A stretch of DNA of 64,000 nt from CAINVV01 sp963663005 (lineage in GTDB: Bacteria; Bacteroidota; Bacteroidia; Bacteroidales; Prolixibacteraceae), in NCBI GenBank assembly GCA_963663005.2, contig CAXXHH010000003.1, positions 620,001 to 684,000 of the forward strand, read 5' to 3'. The notes below the pieces were generated by a model. The model saw nothing but the letters and a program-made list of their open reading frames with translations, did not search any database and had not been told where the DNA came from. Both the position numbers and the translations under genes were made by a program. How positions within the stretch are numbered: position 1 is the stretch's first letter; each line of letters opens with the position of its first letter. Positions 8,432-17,358 of this stretch are shown here, one piece after another.

Positions 8432-10528
8432 ATGAAAACAATCCGTGCGATTCTGATAGTATTTGCCTTGGTTTTGCTATTGTTTGAGGGTAATGTAGCA
8501 TTGGGACAATCTGCCAAAAAGAACTTTGTGCCACAAACGCCAAAACTGACCTCCGACCTGATGACCCCTGAGGTACTCTGGTCGTTTGGGCGGATAGGTT
8601 CTGCTCAGGTATCGCCGGATGGCAAACAGATCCTGTATGACGTGACCTATTTCAATATCCCTGAAAACAAATCCTACCGGGACCTTTATCTTGTGCCCAT
8701 TGAAGGAGGAAAGTGCACACGAATTACTGACACACCCGAAAAAGAATCAGAGGCAGCCTGGCGTCCGGACGGAAAGAAAATCGGATATATCTCCACAACT
8801 TCCGGAGAAGCTCAGCTATGGGAAATTAACACAGACGGCACTTCGCCACGGCAAATATCCAAAGTAACCGGTGGAATTGCCGGCTTCAAATACGCTCCCG
8901 ACATGAAACACATCTTTTACGTCGGAACAGTAAAACTGGATCAGGATGTGCACGATAAGTATCCCGATCTTCCGCTGGCGAACGCTCGTTTGTACGACGA
9001 TCTGATGTATCGCCACTGGGACACATGGAGTGATGGTACTTACCAGCACATTTTCGTTGCCAACTACAGCGAAACTGGTCTCTCCGGAGAAAAGGACATC
9101 CAGCAGGGCGAGCGCTTTGACTCCCCTCTCAAACCAAACGGCGGCACCGAACAGGTTGCCTGGAGTGCTGATGGCAAGATGCTTGCATATACTTGTAAGA
9201 AGAAAGTTGGCAAAGAGTATGCTTTTTCAACAAATTCAGACATCTATTTGTACAATTTGGAAAACGGAACGACCAAAAATCTCACGGAAGGGATGATGGG
9301 ATACGACTGGAATCCAGCCTTCTCACCCGATGGAAAAAAGATTGCCTGGGAAAGCATGGCTCGTGATGGCTATGAAGCAGATAAATTGCGTTTATTCGTT
9401 GCCGACTTAACGACTGGTAAGAAGGAAGATTGCAGTCTGGGTTTTGACCAAAATGCGCAGAGTCCGACCTGGTCGGCCGACAGCAAAACGATCTGGTTTT
9501 TGTCCGATGTTAAAGCGACGGATGAAATTTTTAAACTGGATATCGCTTCAAAGAAAATCACCAGGGTTACGGATGGAATTCATAATTACCAGAGTGTTGA
9601 ACCTGCAGGAGATAAGCTGGTGGCCTCAAAAGTATCTATGTCGCAACCTGCCGAGTTATATCTTGTCGATCCAAAAACGGGACAGGATAAACCTCTTACT
9701 TCCGTAAATAAAGGCATATTGGATCAACTGGCCATTGGCAAGGTTGAAAGCCGCTGGATCACAACTACCGATCATAAAAAGATGCGCGCCTGGGTCATCT
9801 ATCCTCCTCATTTTGATCCGAAGAAGAAATATCCGGCTCTGCTGTTTTGCGAGGGAGGTCCACAAAGTACAGTTAGCCAATTCTGGTCGTATCGCTGGAA
9901 CTTCCAGATTATGGCAGCCAACAATTACATTATCATCGCTCCAAACCGCAGAGGTCTACCCGGCTTCGGCCAAGCCTGGAACGAGCAAATTTCGGGCGAT
10001 TATGGCGGTCAGAACATGAAGGATTACCTCACTGCTATTGACACACTTGCCGCTGAACCTTATGTTGATAAAAACAAGTTAGGAGCAGTCGGCGCCAGTT
10101 ACGGAGGCTATTCGATCTACTATCTTGCCGGAATACACAAGGGAAGATTCAAAGCCTTTATCTCACACAGCGGAATATTTAATCTGGAGGCTATGTACTC
10201 GACAACCGAGGAAATGTGGTTTGTCAATTGGGACAACGGCGGATCATATTGGGACGCGAAAAATGCTGTAGCCCAGAATACTTACAAAAACTTCTCGCCA
10301 CATAAATTAATTCAAAACTGGGATACACCGATGCTGGTTATCCACGGAGAAAGAGATTATCGTATTCCCTACACGCAAGGTATGGGAGCCTTCAATTCGG
10401 CAAGAATGAAAAATATACCCGCAGAACTTTTACTGTTTCCGGAAGAGAATCATTGGATACTGCAGGCTCAAAACGGAATTCTTTGGCAACGTGTTTTCTT
10501 CAACTGGCTGGATCGTTGGCTGAAGTAA
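8432..10528 (+). CDS. S9 family serine peptidase (dipeptidyl-peptidase 5-like), exported
   Basis: Periplasmic or secreted prolyl-oligopeptidase-family enzyme that removes dipeptides or acyl-amino acids from peptides, probably feeding peptide catabolism. About 698 residues: signal peptide (ILIVFALVLLLFEGNVALG), an N-terminal WD40-like propeller (repeats such as SPDGKQILYD, SADGKMLAYT, SPDGKKIAWES), then the alpha/beta-hydrolase domain. The catalytic triad is visible as Ser556 (GASYGGYS), Asp642 (HGERDYRIP) and His674 (EENHW). The longest frame starts at 8333, but the ATG at 8432 begins the signal peptide. Overall it most resembles the DPP5 enzymes of Bacteroidales. Monocistronic as far as can be seen. 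Confidence 0.92.
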   Translation: MKTIRAILIVFALVLLLFEGNVALGQSAKKNFVPQTPKLTSDLMTPEVLWSFGRIGSAQVSPDGKQILYDVTYFNIPENKSYRDLYLVPIEGGKCTRITDTPEKESEAAWRPDGKKIGYISTTSGEAQLWEINTDGTSPRQISKVTGGIAGFKYAPDMKHIFYVGTVKLDQDVHDKYPDLPLANARLYDDLMYRHWDTWSDGTYQHIFVANYSETGLSGEKDIQQGERFDSPLKPNGGTEQVAWSADGKMLAYTCKKKVGKEYAFSTNSDIYLYNLENGTTKNLTEGMMGYDWNPAFSPDGKKIAWESMARDGYEADKLRLFVADLTTGKKEDCSLGFDQNAQSPTWSADSKTIWFLSDVKATDEIFKLDIASKKITRVTDGIHNYQSVEPAGDKLVASKVSMSQPAELYLVDPKTGQDKPLTSVNKGILDQLAIGKVESRWITTTDHKKMRAWVIYPPHFDPKKKYPALLFCEGGPQSTVSQFWSYRWNFQIMAANNYIIIAPNRRGLPGFGQAWNEQISGDYGGQNMKDYLTAIDTLAAEPYVDKNKLGAVGASYGGYSIYYLAGIHKGRFKAFISHSGIFNLEAMYSTTEEMWFVNWDNGGSYWDAKNAVAQNTYKNFSPHKLIQNWDTPMLVIHGERDYRIPYTQGMGAFNSARMKNIPAELLLFPEENHWILQAQNGILWQRVFFNWLDRWLK

Positions 10529-10575
10529 CAATTGCAAACAATTTTGTATATTTACAACCCTAAAATTCAACTAAA

Positions 10576-10803
10576 ATGAGCAGTAGAAGACTCTATGATA
10601 AAGTAATGACAATCGTCGGTACCCTGATGATCTTTTTTTACCTTGGATTGGCTTACGTTTTGTTTTTTTCAAATGCATTTGCTCATATCGAACTTACCAT
10701 GCGCTTGATTTTTGGTGCGCCTTTAGTGCTGTATGCATTGTACCGGATTGTACTCTCGTACCAGAAGATTAAAGAAAATTTTTTCGAAACGGATGATGAA
10801 TAA
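10576..10803 (+). CDS. Small membrane protein, two transmembrane segments
   Basis: A 75-residue protein with hydrophobic segments at about residues 13-32 (IVGTLMIFFYLGLAYVLFF) and 42-60 (LIFGAPLVLYALYRIVL), then a charged tail ending ENFFETDDE. It lies 47 nt after the S9 peptidase and 200 nt before the PstS/TonB operon. I do not recognise a named family. It may be the first gene of the phosphate-binding/TonB group, or an independent protein. Confidence 0.6.
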   Translation: MSSRRLYDKVMTIVGTLMIFFYLGLAYVLFFSNAFAHIELTMRLIFGAPLVLYALYRIVLSYQKIKENFFETDDE

Positions 10804-10873
10804 ATTCAAAGCTTACATTCCAAAAATCAGAATTTTAACTTTATTTAAACTCAATCTAAATTTTGCAACTATT

Positions 10874-10908
10874 TTGAACTGTTTAGATTTGAAATTTAAA
10901 TAGTTCAA
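10874..10908. promoter_or_regulatory. 12-bp inverted repeat upstream of the PstS-TonB operon
   Basis: The arms TTGAACTGTTTA (10874-10885) and TAAATAGTTCAA (10897-10908) pair over 12 bp with one G-T pair around an 11-nt loop. There is no downstream T run on the plus strand (an A run follows), so it is not a simple terminator for the preceding gene. In the AT-rich 200-bp region before the phosphate-binding protein it could be an operator or leader hairpin; no Pho-box was recognised. Confidence 0.35.
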
Positions 10909-11004
10909 CCAAAAAAAAATTAAGAATGTTATAAAATTATTGCCTTATAACAAATTTGATTTATTATTATTGCAACGAAATTTTAACCATTTCAAACTGA
11001 ATTT

Positions 11005-11973
11005 GTGAAATTGCTTTCAAATTTAAAAACTGTGAAGTCGATTAGTTTAGTAATCAGCGGAGTAACATTGATGTTGATACTTGGCATTCAATGTGGCACT
11101 CGCAAGCCTGGTGAAATTACTGAAACACCGACTCGTGGTAATATTCGGATAGTTGCAGATGCCTCTTTCAAGCCGATTGTGGAGGCAGAAATAGCGACAT
11201 TTACATCGCTCTACAACTATGCGCATATAACCCCGCAATATCTCCCTGAGAAAGATTTGATTTCGGCATTTCTCAATGACTCTGTCAAGGTCGTCGTAAC
11301 GGCATGGGAACCTTCTGCTCAGCAAAAGGAGGTACTTTTGAACATGCAAACGATTGCCAGAACATTCACCGTAGCGTACGATGCGATTGCATTGGTTTTG
11401 AACAATGAAAACAAGGATTCCCTCTTTACTTATCAGAATGTAAATGATCTTTTCACCGGAAAGATCACTGACTGGAAACAACTGAATCCAGCCTCAAAGT
11501 TGGGAAATATTGTTGCTGTATTCGACAATGATAAGTCAGCTAACATTCGCTTTTTTAAGGAGGAATTTAATCTCACTTCGCAGTTACCATCCACCTTTTA
11601 TTCGGTAAAAGATAATGAGCAAGTGATTGATTATGTTCAAAAAAACAAGAGTGCTATTGGAATTGTGAGCGTAAACTGGATTGGCAACAAAGCTGATTCG
11701 ACCAGTAAATCAATCTTCGATAGAGTAAAAATTGCAGCGGTATCTCAACGGGTCCTGAATCCGGGTTCATATTATATGCCCGTTCAGGGATCAATTTATG
11801 ACAAAAGTTATCCCTTTACAAGAAAAATAAATATGGTTTCCAGAGAAAGTTTTAAAGGACTGGGCTCTGGTTTCATATCGTGGTGGACTGGCGAAAAGGG
11901 ACAACGAATCGTTCTAAAATCTGGTTTAGTACCTGCTACAATGCCAATCCGTTTAATGCAGATCAAAAAGTAA
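11005..11973 (+). CDS. PstS-like phosphate-binding lipoprotein
   Basis: Substrate-binding protein of the PstS (SBP type II) family, 322 residues from a GTG start. A hydrophobic N-terminus ends at LILGIQC, a plausible though atypical lipobox (Gln before Cys). Typical PstS segments follow: a GNIRIVADASF opening strand, NVNDLFTGKITDWKQLNP (the classical 'IFxGKIxxWxxL' motif) and GIGIVSVNWI-like strands. Members bind phosphate in the periplasm. No pst permease genes lie nearby; instead the gene is followed 18 nt later by a TPR protein and an ExbB-ExbD-ExbD-TonB set. That suggests it feeds phosphate sensing or uptake tied to TonB energy, or binds a different oxyanion (inference). Confidence 0.85.
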   Translation: MKLLSNLKTVKSISLVISGVTLMLILGIQCGTRKPGEITETPTRGNIRIVADASFKPIVEAEIATFTSLYNYAHITPQYLPEKDLISAFLNDSVKVVVTAWEPSAQQKEVLLNMQTIARTFTVAYDAIALVLNNENKDSLFTYQNVNDLFTGKITDWKQLNPASKLGNIVAVFDNDKSANIRFFKEEFNLTSQLPSTFYSVKDNEQVIDYVQKNKSAIGIVSVNWIGNKADSTSKSIFDRVKIAAVSQRVLNPGSYYMPVQGSIYDKSYPFTRKINMVSRESFKGLGSGFISWWTGEKGQRIVLKSGLVPATMPIRLMQIKK

Positions 11974-11991
11974 CTCTAATATACTGTCAAA

Positions 11992-14187
11992 ATGATGAAA
12001 CGTTTATTTACCAAAATCTCTTTAATCCTGACATTCGTTGTACTATGCAGTGTCACGGAATTGAGGGCACAGACAATAGAAGATGCTATCACTGCCACGA
12101 ACAATGAGCAATATGATAAAGCGGAACAGATACTTCAGGGTCTGGCTAAGAGTGCTCCCACCAGTAAAGTTTATTATCGTCTGGGAGAGAACACATTGCT
12201 GAACTTCTTCTCCGACTCGATTTCGAACTCGCTAAAAGCTATCGCGGCTGAAGCCAAACAGCAATTCGACAAAGGTATTGCTCTGAGCCCAAATGATCCG
12301 CTGAACTACGTTGGATTAGCCAAGGTTGCTTCCTATCTTGGAGACAAGCAAACCGCAGAGCAAATGAGAAGTAAGGCAAAGAGCTTTTTGCTTCCGTACA
12401 AAAAGGTAACGAAGATCCCGAATCCTCAGGAATACGCCTATACATTGGCAAAGTTGGCCGAATCATACATCGTATTTGATCGTGTAGACACTACAATCGC
12501 GATGCCTGAAATCAGAGAAGCCCTAACGATCGACCAAAAAAATGGAGAGATTTATATCATTGCCGGCGACATTTACCTGCTTGTAAACAATGGTTCTCTA
12601 GCCATCAAGAATTACAATAAGGCTCAGGAAATCGATGTTAAATCTCCGATGGCCAACATGAAGATTGGAAGTATCTATTTCAAAGGCAGAAACCTGATGG
12701 CTGCAATTCCTTATTACGAACAAGCCATTGCTTTGGATAAAAATTATGCACCTGCTTATCGCGAACTAGGCCAGCTTTACTCCATGGCCGGACGCTTCAA
12801 AGAGTCTAAAGATAACTTCGAGATCTATTTAAGATTGACGAATCAAAATATTCCGGCTAAGATCCGTTATGTAAATGCACTTTTCTATTCCAAGAATTAT
12901 GCTGAAGTAATCAAGAATGTTGAGGATATTTTTGCTGTTGACAAATCAAGGACATATTTGAACCGTATTGCCGGATATTCTTCCTATGAACAAGGCAATT
13001 TTCCTCAGGCGCTGACCTATATGAACCGCTTGTTTGAAAACCTTCCAGCTGACAGAATTCTCAAGAAGGATTACATTTATCTTGCACGCATTCTTGCCAA
13101 GAAAAATCAAAACTATCCGAAAGTTCTTGCTGAATTGGACAAAGCAAATGCTGAATTAACTAAAGCTAAGGAAAAGAACGAGTCGTTAAAAGGTCCTGCA
13201 AAAGAAAAGGAAAAAGTGGATGAGGCGCCGCTTCTTGCAAAAGTGAACGAAATTCAGGCAACTGCTGATGCTGCTGAAAAAGAACTTTCTAAGGCTTTTG
13301 AAGCCTATGAAAAAGCAATCACATTTGGTGATGAGGATGCCAACCTTATTCAGGAAAAAGCCAATACAGCCTATATGCACCGGAAATATGCTGATGCTGC
13401 CGAGAACTGGAAAAGACTGATTGCTAAAGGGAAAGACTCTGAAGACAATTATCTTCAGATTGGTAAAGCATTCTATCAGGGCAAAGAATTTGATAAAGCT
13501 GATGACATTTTCAATCAAATGATCACCAAATATCCTGATAAACTAACTGCATATCTTTGGGCTGCCAACAATGCCGCAGCAAAAGATCCTGATTCTAAAC
13601 TGGGACTAGCCAAACAGAAATTCACGGCGTTGCTTGCGAAGGCCTCCGCAGACTCTGTTAAAAATGCAACTGAGATATTTGATGCCCTACGTTTCCTTGG
13701 ATATAATGCACTTCAGGCCAATAAATATGACGAAGCAAAATCCTACTATAACAGGATGGCTAATCTGGATCCAAAAAACACGGATATGGTGATCAAGGCT
13801 TACAGTTCTATGGCAACTATGTACATGTCGGCTGGTGAATACAGCAGAGCTGCAGAATTCCAAAACAAAATTCTGGCTCTGGATCCTACCAATGCTGCTG
13901 CCAAGTCATCGATCCAATATATTACTGCACTTCAATCAAGCGCGAAACCAAAAGCTAGTCCAAACGAAATCACAGGAGTGATCAAGGACAGTTCAGGTCA
14001 GCCAATTGCTGGAGCATCTGTAAGGGTTAAAGATACAGCTGCCGAACAATGGACAAATGCAAAAGGCGAATACAAATTCACCATGCCTGAAGCTTCTACC
14101 GTGCTAGTTATCAGTGCAAAAGATTATAAAACCAAAGAAATACCTGTAACAAAAAGCAGGGTATACAATGCTACTTTAAGCAAATAA
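11992..14187 (+). CDS. Exported TPR protein with C-terminal carboxypeptidase-regulatory-like domain
   Basis: 731 residues. Signal peptide at about 1-25 (ISLILTFVVLCSVTELRAQ), then many TPR motifs through about residue 640 (for example AIPYYEQAIALDKNYAPAYRELG and KYADAAENWKRLI), with a coiled segment near 380-440. The last 75 residues (EITGVIKDSSGQPIAGASVRVKD...) form a beta-sandwich like the regulatory domain at the N-terminus of TonB-dependent receptors. This suggests a periplasmic scaffold that meets TonB-system partners. It lies 18 nt after the PstS-like gene and 72 nt before exbB. Two start codons are possible (11992 and 11995). Confidence 0.85.
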   Translation: MMKRLFTKISLILTFVVLCSVTELRAQTIEDAITATNNEQYDKAEQILQGLAKSAPTSKVYYRLGENTLLNFFSDSISNSLKAIAAEAKQQFDKGIALSPNDPLNYVGLAKVASYLGDKQTAEQMRSKAKSFLLPYKKVTKIPNPQEYAYTLAKLAESYIVFDRVDTTIAMPEIREALTIDQKNGEIYIIAGDIYLLVNNGSLAIKNYNKAQEIDVKSPMANMKIGSIYFKGRNLMAAIPYYEQAIALDKNYAPAYRELGQLYSMAGRFKESKDNFEIYLRLTNQNIPAKIRYVNALFYSKNYAEVIKNVEDIFAVDKSRTYLNRIAGYSSYEQGNFPQALTYMNRLFENLPADRILKKDYIYLARILAKKNQNYPKVLAELDKANAELTKAKEKNESLKGPAKEKEKVDEAPLLAKVNEIQATADAAEKELSKAFEAYEKAITFGDEDANLIQEKANTAYMHRKYADAAENWKRLIAKGKDSEDNYLQIGKAFYQGKEFDKADDIFNQMITKYPDKLTAYLWAANNAAAKDPDSKLGLAKQKFTALLAKASADSVKNATEIFDALRFLGYNALQANKYDEAKSYYNRMANLDPKNTDMVIKAYSSMATMYMSAGEYSRAAEFQNKILALDPTNAAAKSSIQYITALQSSAKPKASPNEITGVIKDSSGQPIAGASVRVKDTAAEQWTNAKGEYKFTMPEASTVLVISAKDYKTKEIPVTKSRVYNATLSK

Positions 14188-14259
14188 TCAACAAGGAATC
14201 AACAGACAAAAAATAGAGATTCAATAAAGTTTTATTTAACCACGAAAACAATTAAAAAG

Positions 14260-15078
14260 ATGAGTAAAAATTCAGGTTCATTCAAAAAAATGTTCGAGTC
14301 ATTTTTTGCAACAGGTGCAATTCTAATTGCATTCTTATTCGCCTACTATCTGTATTCAAGTTTTATGGGCGATCCTGTAAACTTTGAAGGTGGAAATCCA
14401 AAAGGTACACCGCTTCCAGGCAACTACATGGGTATGCTTTATAAAGGGGGTCCAATCGTTCCTATTCTTATGACATGTATTTTAACCCTTTTCATTTTTA
14501 TCATCGAAAGAGCTATTACTTTGGCTAAAGTAAAGGGTAAAGGCAATTTGGATGCATTTGTTGCTGACATCCAGAATTTAACTTCAAAAGATAAAGTAGA
14601 AGAAGCTATTGTATCATGTGACAAACAAAAAGGTTCTTTAGCTAACGTTGTTAAAGCAGGTTTGGTTCGTTACAGAGACCTCGAAAATGACAAAACATTG
14701 GAAAAAGATCAAAAGATCACATCCATGAAACAAGCTTTGGAAGAAGCATCCGCACTTGAATTACCAATGTTATCTAAAAACATGGTTATTCTGTCAACCC
14801 TTGCTTCTATCTCGGTTTTGATCGGTTTGATTGGAACGGTACTTGGTATGATCCGCGCTTTTGCAGCTCTTTCACAAGCTGGAGGATCTCCTGATGCACT
14901 TGCATTGGCAACTGGTATTTCTGAGGCTTTGATCAATACAGCATTCGGTATTACAGGCTCAACACTGGCCATTATTTTCTATAACTTCTTCTCTTCAAAA
15001 ATTGACGGTTTCACCTTCAAAATTGACGAGGCAGGTTTCAGCTTAACCCAGACATTTGCTGCTCGTGTCAGAAAATAA
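14260..15078 (+). CDS. exbB: ExbB/TolQ family proton channel subunit
   Basis: Inner-membrane stator subunit that, with ExbD, uses the proton-motive force to energise TonB. 272 residues with an extra N-terminal membrane segment (AILIAFLFAYYLYSSF), a second at about 65-85 (VPILMTCILTLFIFIIERAI), and the MotA/TolQ core near 170-250 containing LASISVLIGLIGTVLGMI and GISEALINTAFGI, the conserved pore-lining helices. The first gene of the ExbB-ExbD-ExbD-TonB series, 72 nt after the TPR gene. Confidence 0.95.
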   Translation: MSKNSGSFKKMFESFFATGAILIAFLFAYYLYSSFMGDPVNFEGGNPKGTPLPGNYMGMLYKGGPIVPILMTCILTLFIFIIERAITLAKVKGKGNLDAFVADIQNLTSKDKVEEAIVSCDKQKGSLANVVKAGLVRYRDLENDKTLEKDQKITSMKQALEEASALELPMLSKNMVILSTLASISVLIGLIGTVLGMIRAFAALSQAGGSPDALALATGISEALINTAFGITGSTLAIIFYNFFSSKIDGFTFKIDEAGFSLTQTFAARVRK

Positions 15079-15125
15079 TCGTCCGGGTTTAATTCTTTTG
15101 GTTTATAAAAAATTAAAACTATCGC

Positions 15126-15755
15126 ATGCCAAAGATTAAATTACCTCATAAAACGCCTCACGTCGACATGACGCCAATGGTGGACCTCTTCTCGTTACTG
15201 TTGACATTCTTTATGTTAACAGCAACCATGAAGCCATCAGAACCGGCTCCTGTCGATACACCGGCTTCTATATCTGAAAAAGCCACTCCTGACAAGAACA
15301 TTATGACTATTACAATAGCCAAAGACAGCAGGGTGTTTTTCAATGTAGACAACGGTTCGGATACCATCCTTCATTTTAGACCCAAAATCCTTGAGGAAAT
15401 GGGTAAAAGATATGGCATTGTATTCACCCAGCAAGAGTTACGCACTTTCGAAAAGAACACTGTTCCCTTTGGTGTAAACATTAAGGATTTTAAAGCCTAC
15501 CTTTCTGCCAAAGACAATGAAAGAGCGAAGTTCGAAAAAGGAATCCCCATTGATTCAACTGACAACCAGCTGGCCTTGTGGATACTTTTCTCCCGTCAGA
15601 TTAACCCTTCGGCTCAGTCCCTGATAAAAGGCGACAACGATGTGGAATATCCTCTCGTGAAAAAAGTTCTCGATATCCTTCAGGATAAGAATGTGAATAG
15701 ATTCAGCCTGATTACCAGCCTTGAAAAAGTTGAAGTAGAAGTAGCTAAAAAGTAG
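15126..15755 (+). CDS. exbD: ExbD/TolR family protein (first copy)
   Basis: Partner of ExbB. 209 residues with one N-terminal membrane helix carrying the essential proton-relay aspartate (MTPMVDLFSLLLTFFML), then a periplasmic domain of about 170 residues, longer than in classical ExbD (about 140). It sits 47 nt after exbB and 4 nt before a second exbD. Paired, divergent ExbD copies are common in Bacteroidota Ton operons and may form heterodimers. Confidence 0.93.
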   Translation: MPKIKLPHKTPHVDMTPMVDLFSLLLTFFMLTATMKPSEPAPVDTPASISEKATPDKNIMTITIAKDSRVFFNVDNGSDTILHFRPKILEEMGKRYGIVFTQQELRTFEKNTVPFGVNIKDFKAYLSAKDNERAKFEKGIPIDSTDNQLALWILFSRQINPSAQSLIKGDNDVEYPLVKKVLDILQDKNVNRFSLITSLEKVEVEVAKK

Positions 15756-15759
15756 TATT

Positions 15760-16425
15760 ATGGCAGAAATTATACAAGAAGATAAACAACACGGTGGGAA
15801 GAAGAAGCCTAAAAAACATTCGACCCAGATAGACATGACGCCGATGGTAGACCTTATGTGTCTGCTGATTACGTTCTTCATGCTTACGACTGCTTTTGCC
15901 AAACCAAAGGTCATGGAAATCGCTTTACCTGAGAAGATCAAGAAAAACGAAAAAGTGGAACCTCCTAAAATTGCCGAAAGTCGTACGCTAAACATCATTA
16001 TGGGTCCGAACGACAAGGTGTACTGGTATCCTGGCAAGGCAGATCCCGCAGCACTGGTTCCTTTACAGGAAACCAATTTCAGCGCAACAGGTATCCGTCA
16101 AGTATTGCTGGATAGAAACAAGGCTCTTTTCAATAAAATTGAAGCGTTCAAGAGTGATGTCATTGCAGGGAAAATTGATATCAAACAAGATTCGCTGCAA
16201 TCAGCTATTCGTCAGCTAAAGAAAAGTGATGATACCGGACCGATTGTACTGATCAAATTCTACAAGAAAGCGAAATACAAAAATTTTGTCGATATCATTG
16301 ATGAAATGTCAATTGTAGGAATAGCCATATATATTGTTACAGACATTAACTGGATCGAAGAAACTATGGTTGAACATGCTCTTGGGATACCATCAGCCTC
16401 TCCTCCTCCTACAGCTAAAAAATAA
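15760..16425 (+). CDS. exbD: ExbD/TolR family protein (second copy)
   Basis: 221 residues. The cytoplasmic N-terminus is rich in Lys/His/Gly, then comes a membrane helix with the relay aspartate (MTPMVDLMCLLITFFML) and a periplasmic domain differing strongly from the first copy, ending in a proline-rich tail. It starts 4 nt after the first exbD stop and ends 12 nt before tonB, consistent with tight co-translation. The charged N-terminus may bind the inner face of the ExbB pentamer (inference). Confidence 0.93.
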   Translation: MAEIIQEDKQHGGKKKPKKHSTQIDMTPMVDLMCLLITFFMLTTAFAKPKVMEIALPEKIKKNEKVEPPKIAESRTLNIIMGPNDKVYWYPGKADPAALVPLQETNFSATGIRQVLLDRNKALFNKIEAFKSDVIAGKIDIKQDSLQSAIRQLKKSDDTGPIVLIKFYKKAKYKNFVDIIDEMSIVGIAIYIVTDINWIEETMVEHALGIPSASPPPTAKK

Positions 16426-16437
16426 AGATCGACACAT

Positions 16438-17220
16438 ATGGTAATAGATAAACAGTTCATTCCTACTTTCGATGACATAGTCTTCGAAAATAGAAACCAG
16501 GAATATGGAGCATATGAGATTCGGAAAAAGTACAACCGTGTTGTTCTCATCTCTACGCTGATTGGAGTTATTATCCTTGGTTTAATCGTTATTATCCCCT
16601 ATATCAGGGCTAGCAATCAAGCCAAACAAAAAGCCAGGGATGCTACAGAAGTAATCGCAGAAATGGCCAACGATCTTCAAGAAGCTGCTGCGCCACCACC
16701 GCCGCCACCACCACCACCACCTGCAGAACAACAAGCAGTGGTTAAGTACGTTGCACCGGTCGTTGTTGACTCTGTTAAAGTGGAAGATCAAACTAAACTG
16801 ATGATCTCCGACGAACAGGTTACCACTACTGTAAACAAGGAAGTTGTGGAAGTTGTGGAAGTTGTGGAACAAAAGCAGGAAGAAGTTCAGGAAAAAGAAG
16901 AACAACAGGTATTCGTTGTTGTAGAAGAGATGCCAGAGTTCCCGGGGGGTGAAATTGCCCTTCGAACCTATATTGCAAAAGCGATCGTATATCCTACTGT
17001 CGCCCAGGAAAATGGAATTCAGGGAAAAGTATTCGTTACGTTCGTTGTGAACAAAGACGGATCTGTCTCCAATGCAAAAATTGCCAGAGGGGTGGATGCA
17101 TCACTCGACGCAGAAGCATTGCGCGTTGTCTCAACTTTACCTAAATGGAAACCTGGTAAGCAACGCGGTGTCCCGGTTAGGGTATCCTACACCGTTCCGA
17201 TTAGCTTCAAACTTCAATAA
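16438..17220 (+). CDS. tonB: Energy transducer TonB
   Basis: Transmits energy from the ExbBD motor to outer-membrane receptors. 260 residues: a cytoplasmic start with the Bacteroidota-type FENRNQEYGAYEIR motif, a membrane helix at about 36-57, a proline run (ten or so Pro near residue 85) and a Val/Glu-rich periplasmic linker. The TonB C-terminal domain begins near residue 160 (MPEFPGGEIALRTYI...GKVFVTFVVNKDGSV...PKWKPGKQRGVPV). The linker contains a perfect 9-nt unit repeated three times at 16840-16866. Last gene of the operon, followed by a hairpin terminator. Confidence 0.95.
   Translation: MVIDKQFIPTFDDIVFENRNQEYGAYEIRKKYNRVVLISTLIGVIILGLIVIIPYIRASNQAKQKARDATEVIAEMANDLQEAAAPPPPPPPPPPAEQQAVVKYVAPVVVDSVKVEDQTKLMISDEQVTTTVNKEVVEVVEVVEQKQEEVQEKEEQQVFVVVEEMPEFPGGEIALRTYIAKAIVYPTVAQENGIQGKVFVTFVVNKDGSVSNAKIARGVDASLDAEALRVVSTLPKWKPGKQRGVPVRVSYTVPISFKLQ
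16840..16866 (+). repeat. In-frame 9-nt tandem repeat in tonB
   Basis: Three perfect copies of GAAGTTGTG encode the (Glu-Val-Val) linker of TonB. Copy-number change would keep the frame and only alter linker length. Confidence 0.8.
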
Positions 17221-17252
17221 GAAAAGCTCGGGATATCATCCTGCACTTACAT

Positions 17253-17295
17253 AAAGAGAAAGCCGTCCACTTCAATGTGAACGGCTTTCTCTTTT
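17253..17295. terminator. Hairpin between tonB and sod (probably bidirectional)
   Basis: Arms AAAGAGAAAGCCGT (17253-17266) and its exact complement (17281-17294) enclose a short CAC/GTG inner stem. The plus strand ends in CTTTTAT after the hairpin. It lies between the convergent tonB and superoxide dismutase genes, so it likely stops both. Confidence 0.8.
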
Positions 17296-17358
17296 ATAAA
17301 ACAATGTCAATTATTCAGAGCTCTGCTATCTTTCCAAGATTTCACAAGCAACAGCCTT

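Noticed and set aside
15555..16076. 173-codon minus-strand frame across the two exbD genes
   Set aside because: Antisense shadow of two well-supported genes, with no family features.
16582..16905. Minus-strand frame with a tryptophan-rich stretch opposite tonB
   Set aside because: It is the antisense of the TonB proline run and Val/Glu linker, not a gene.
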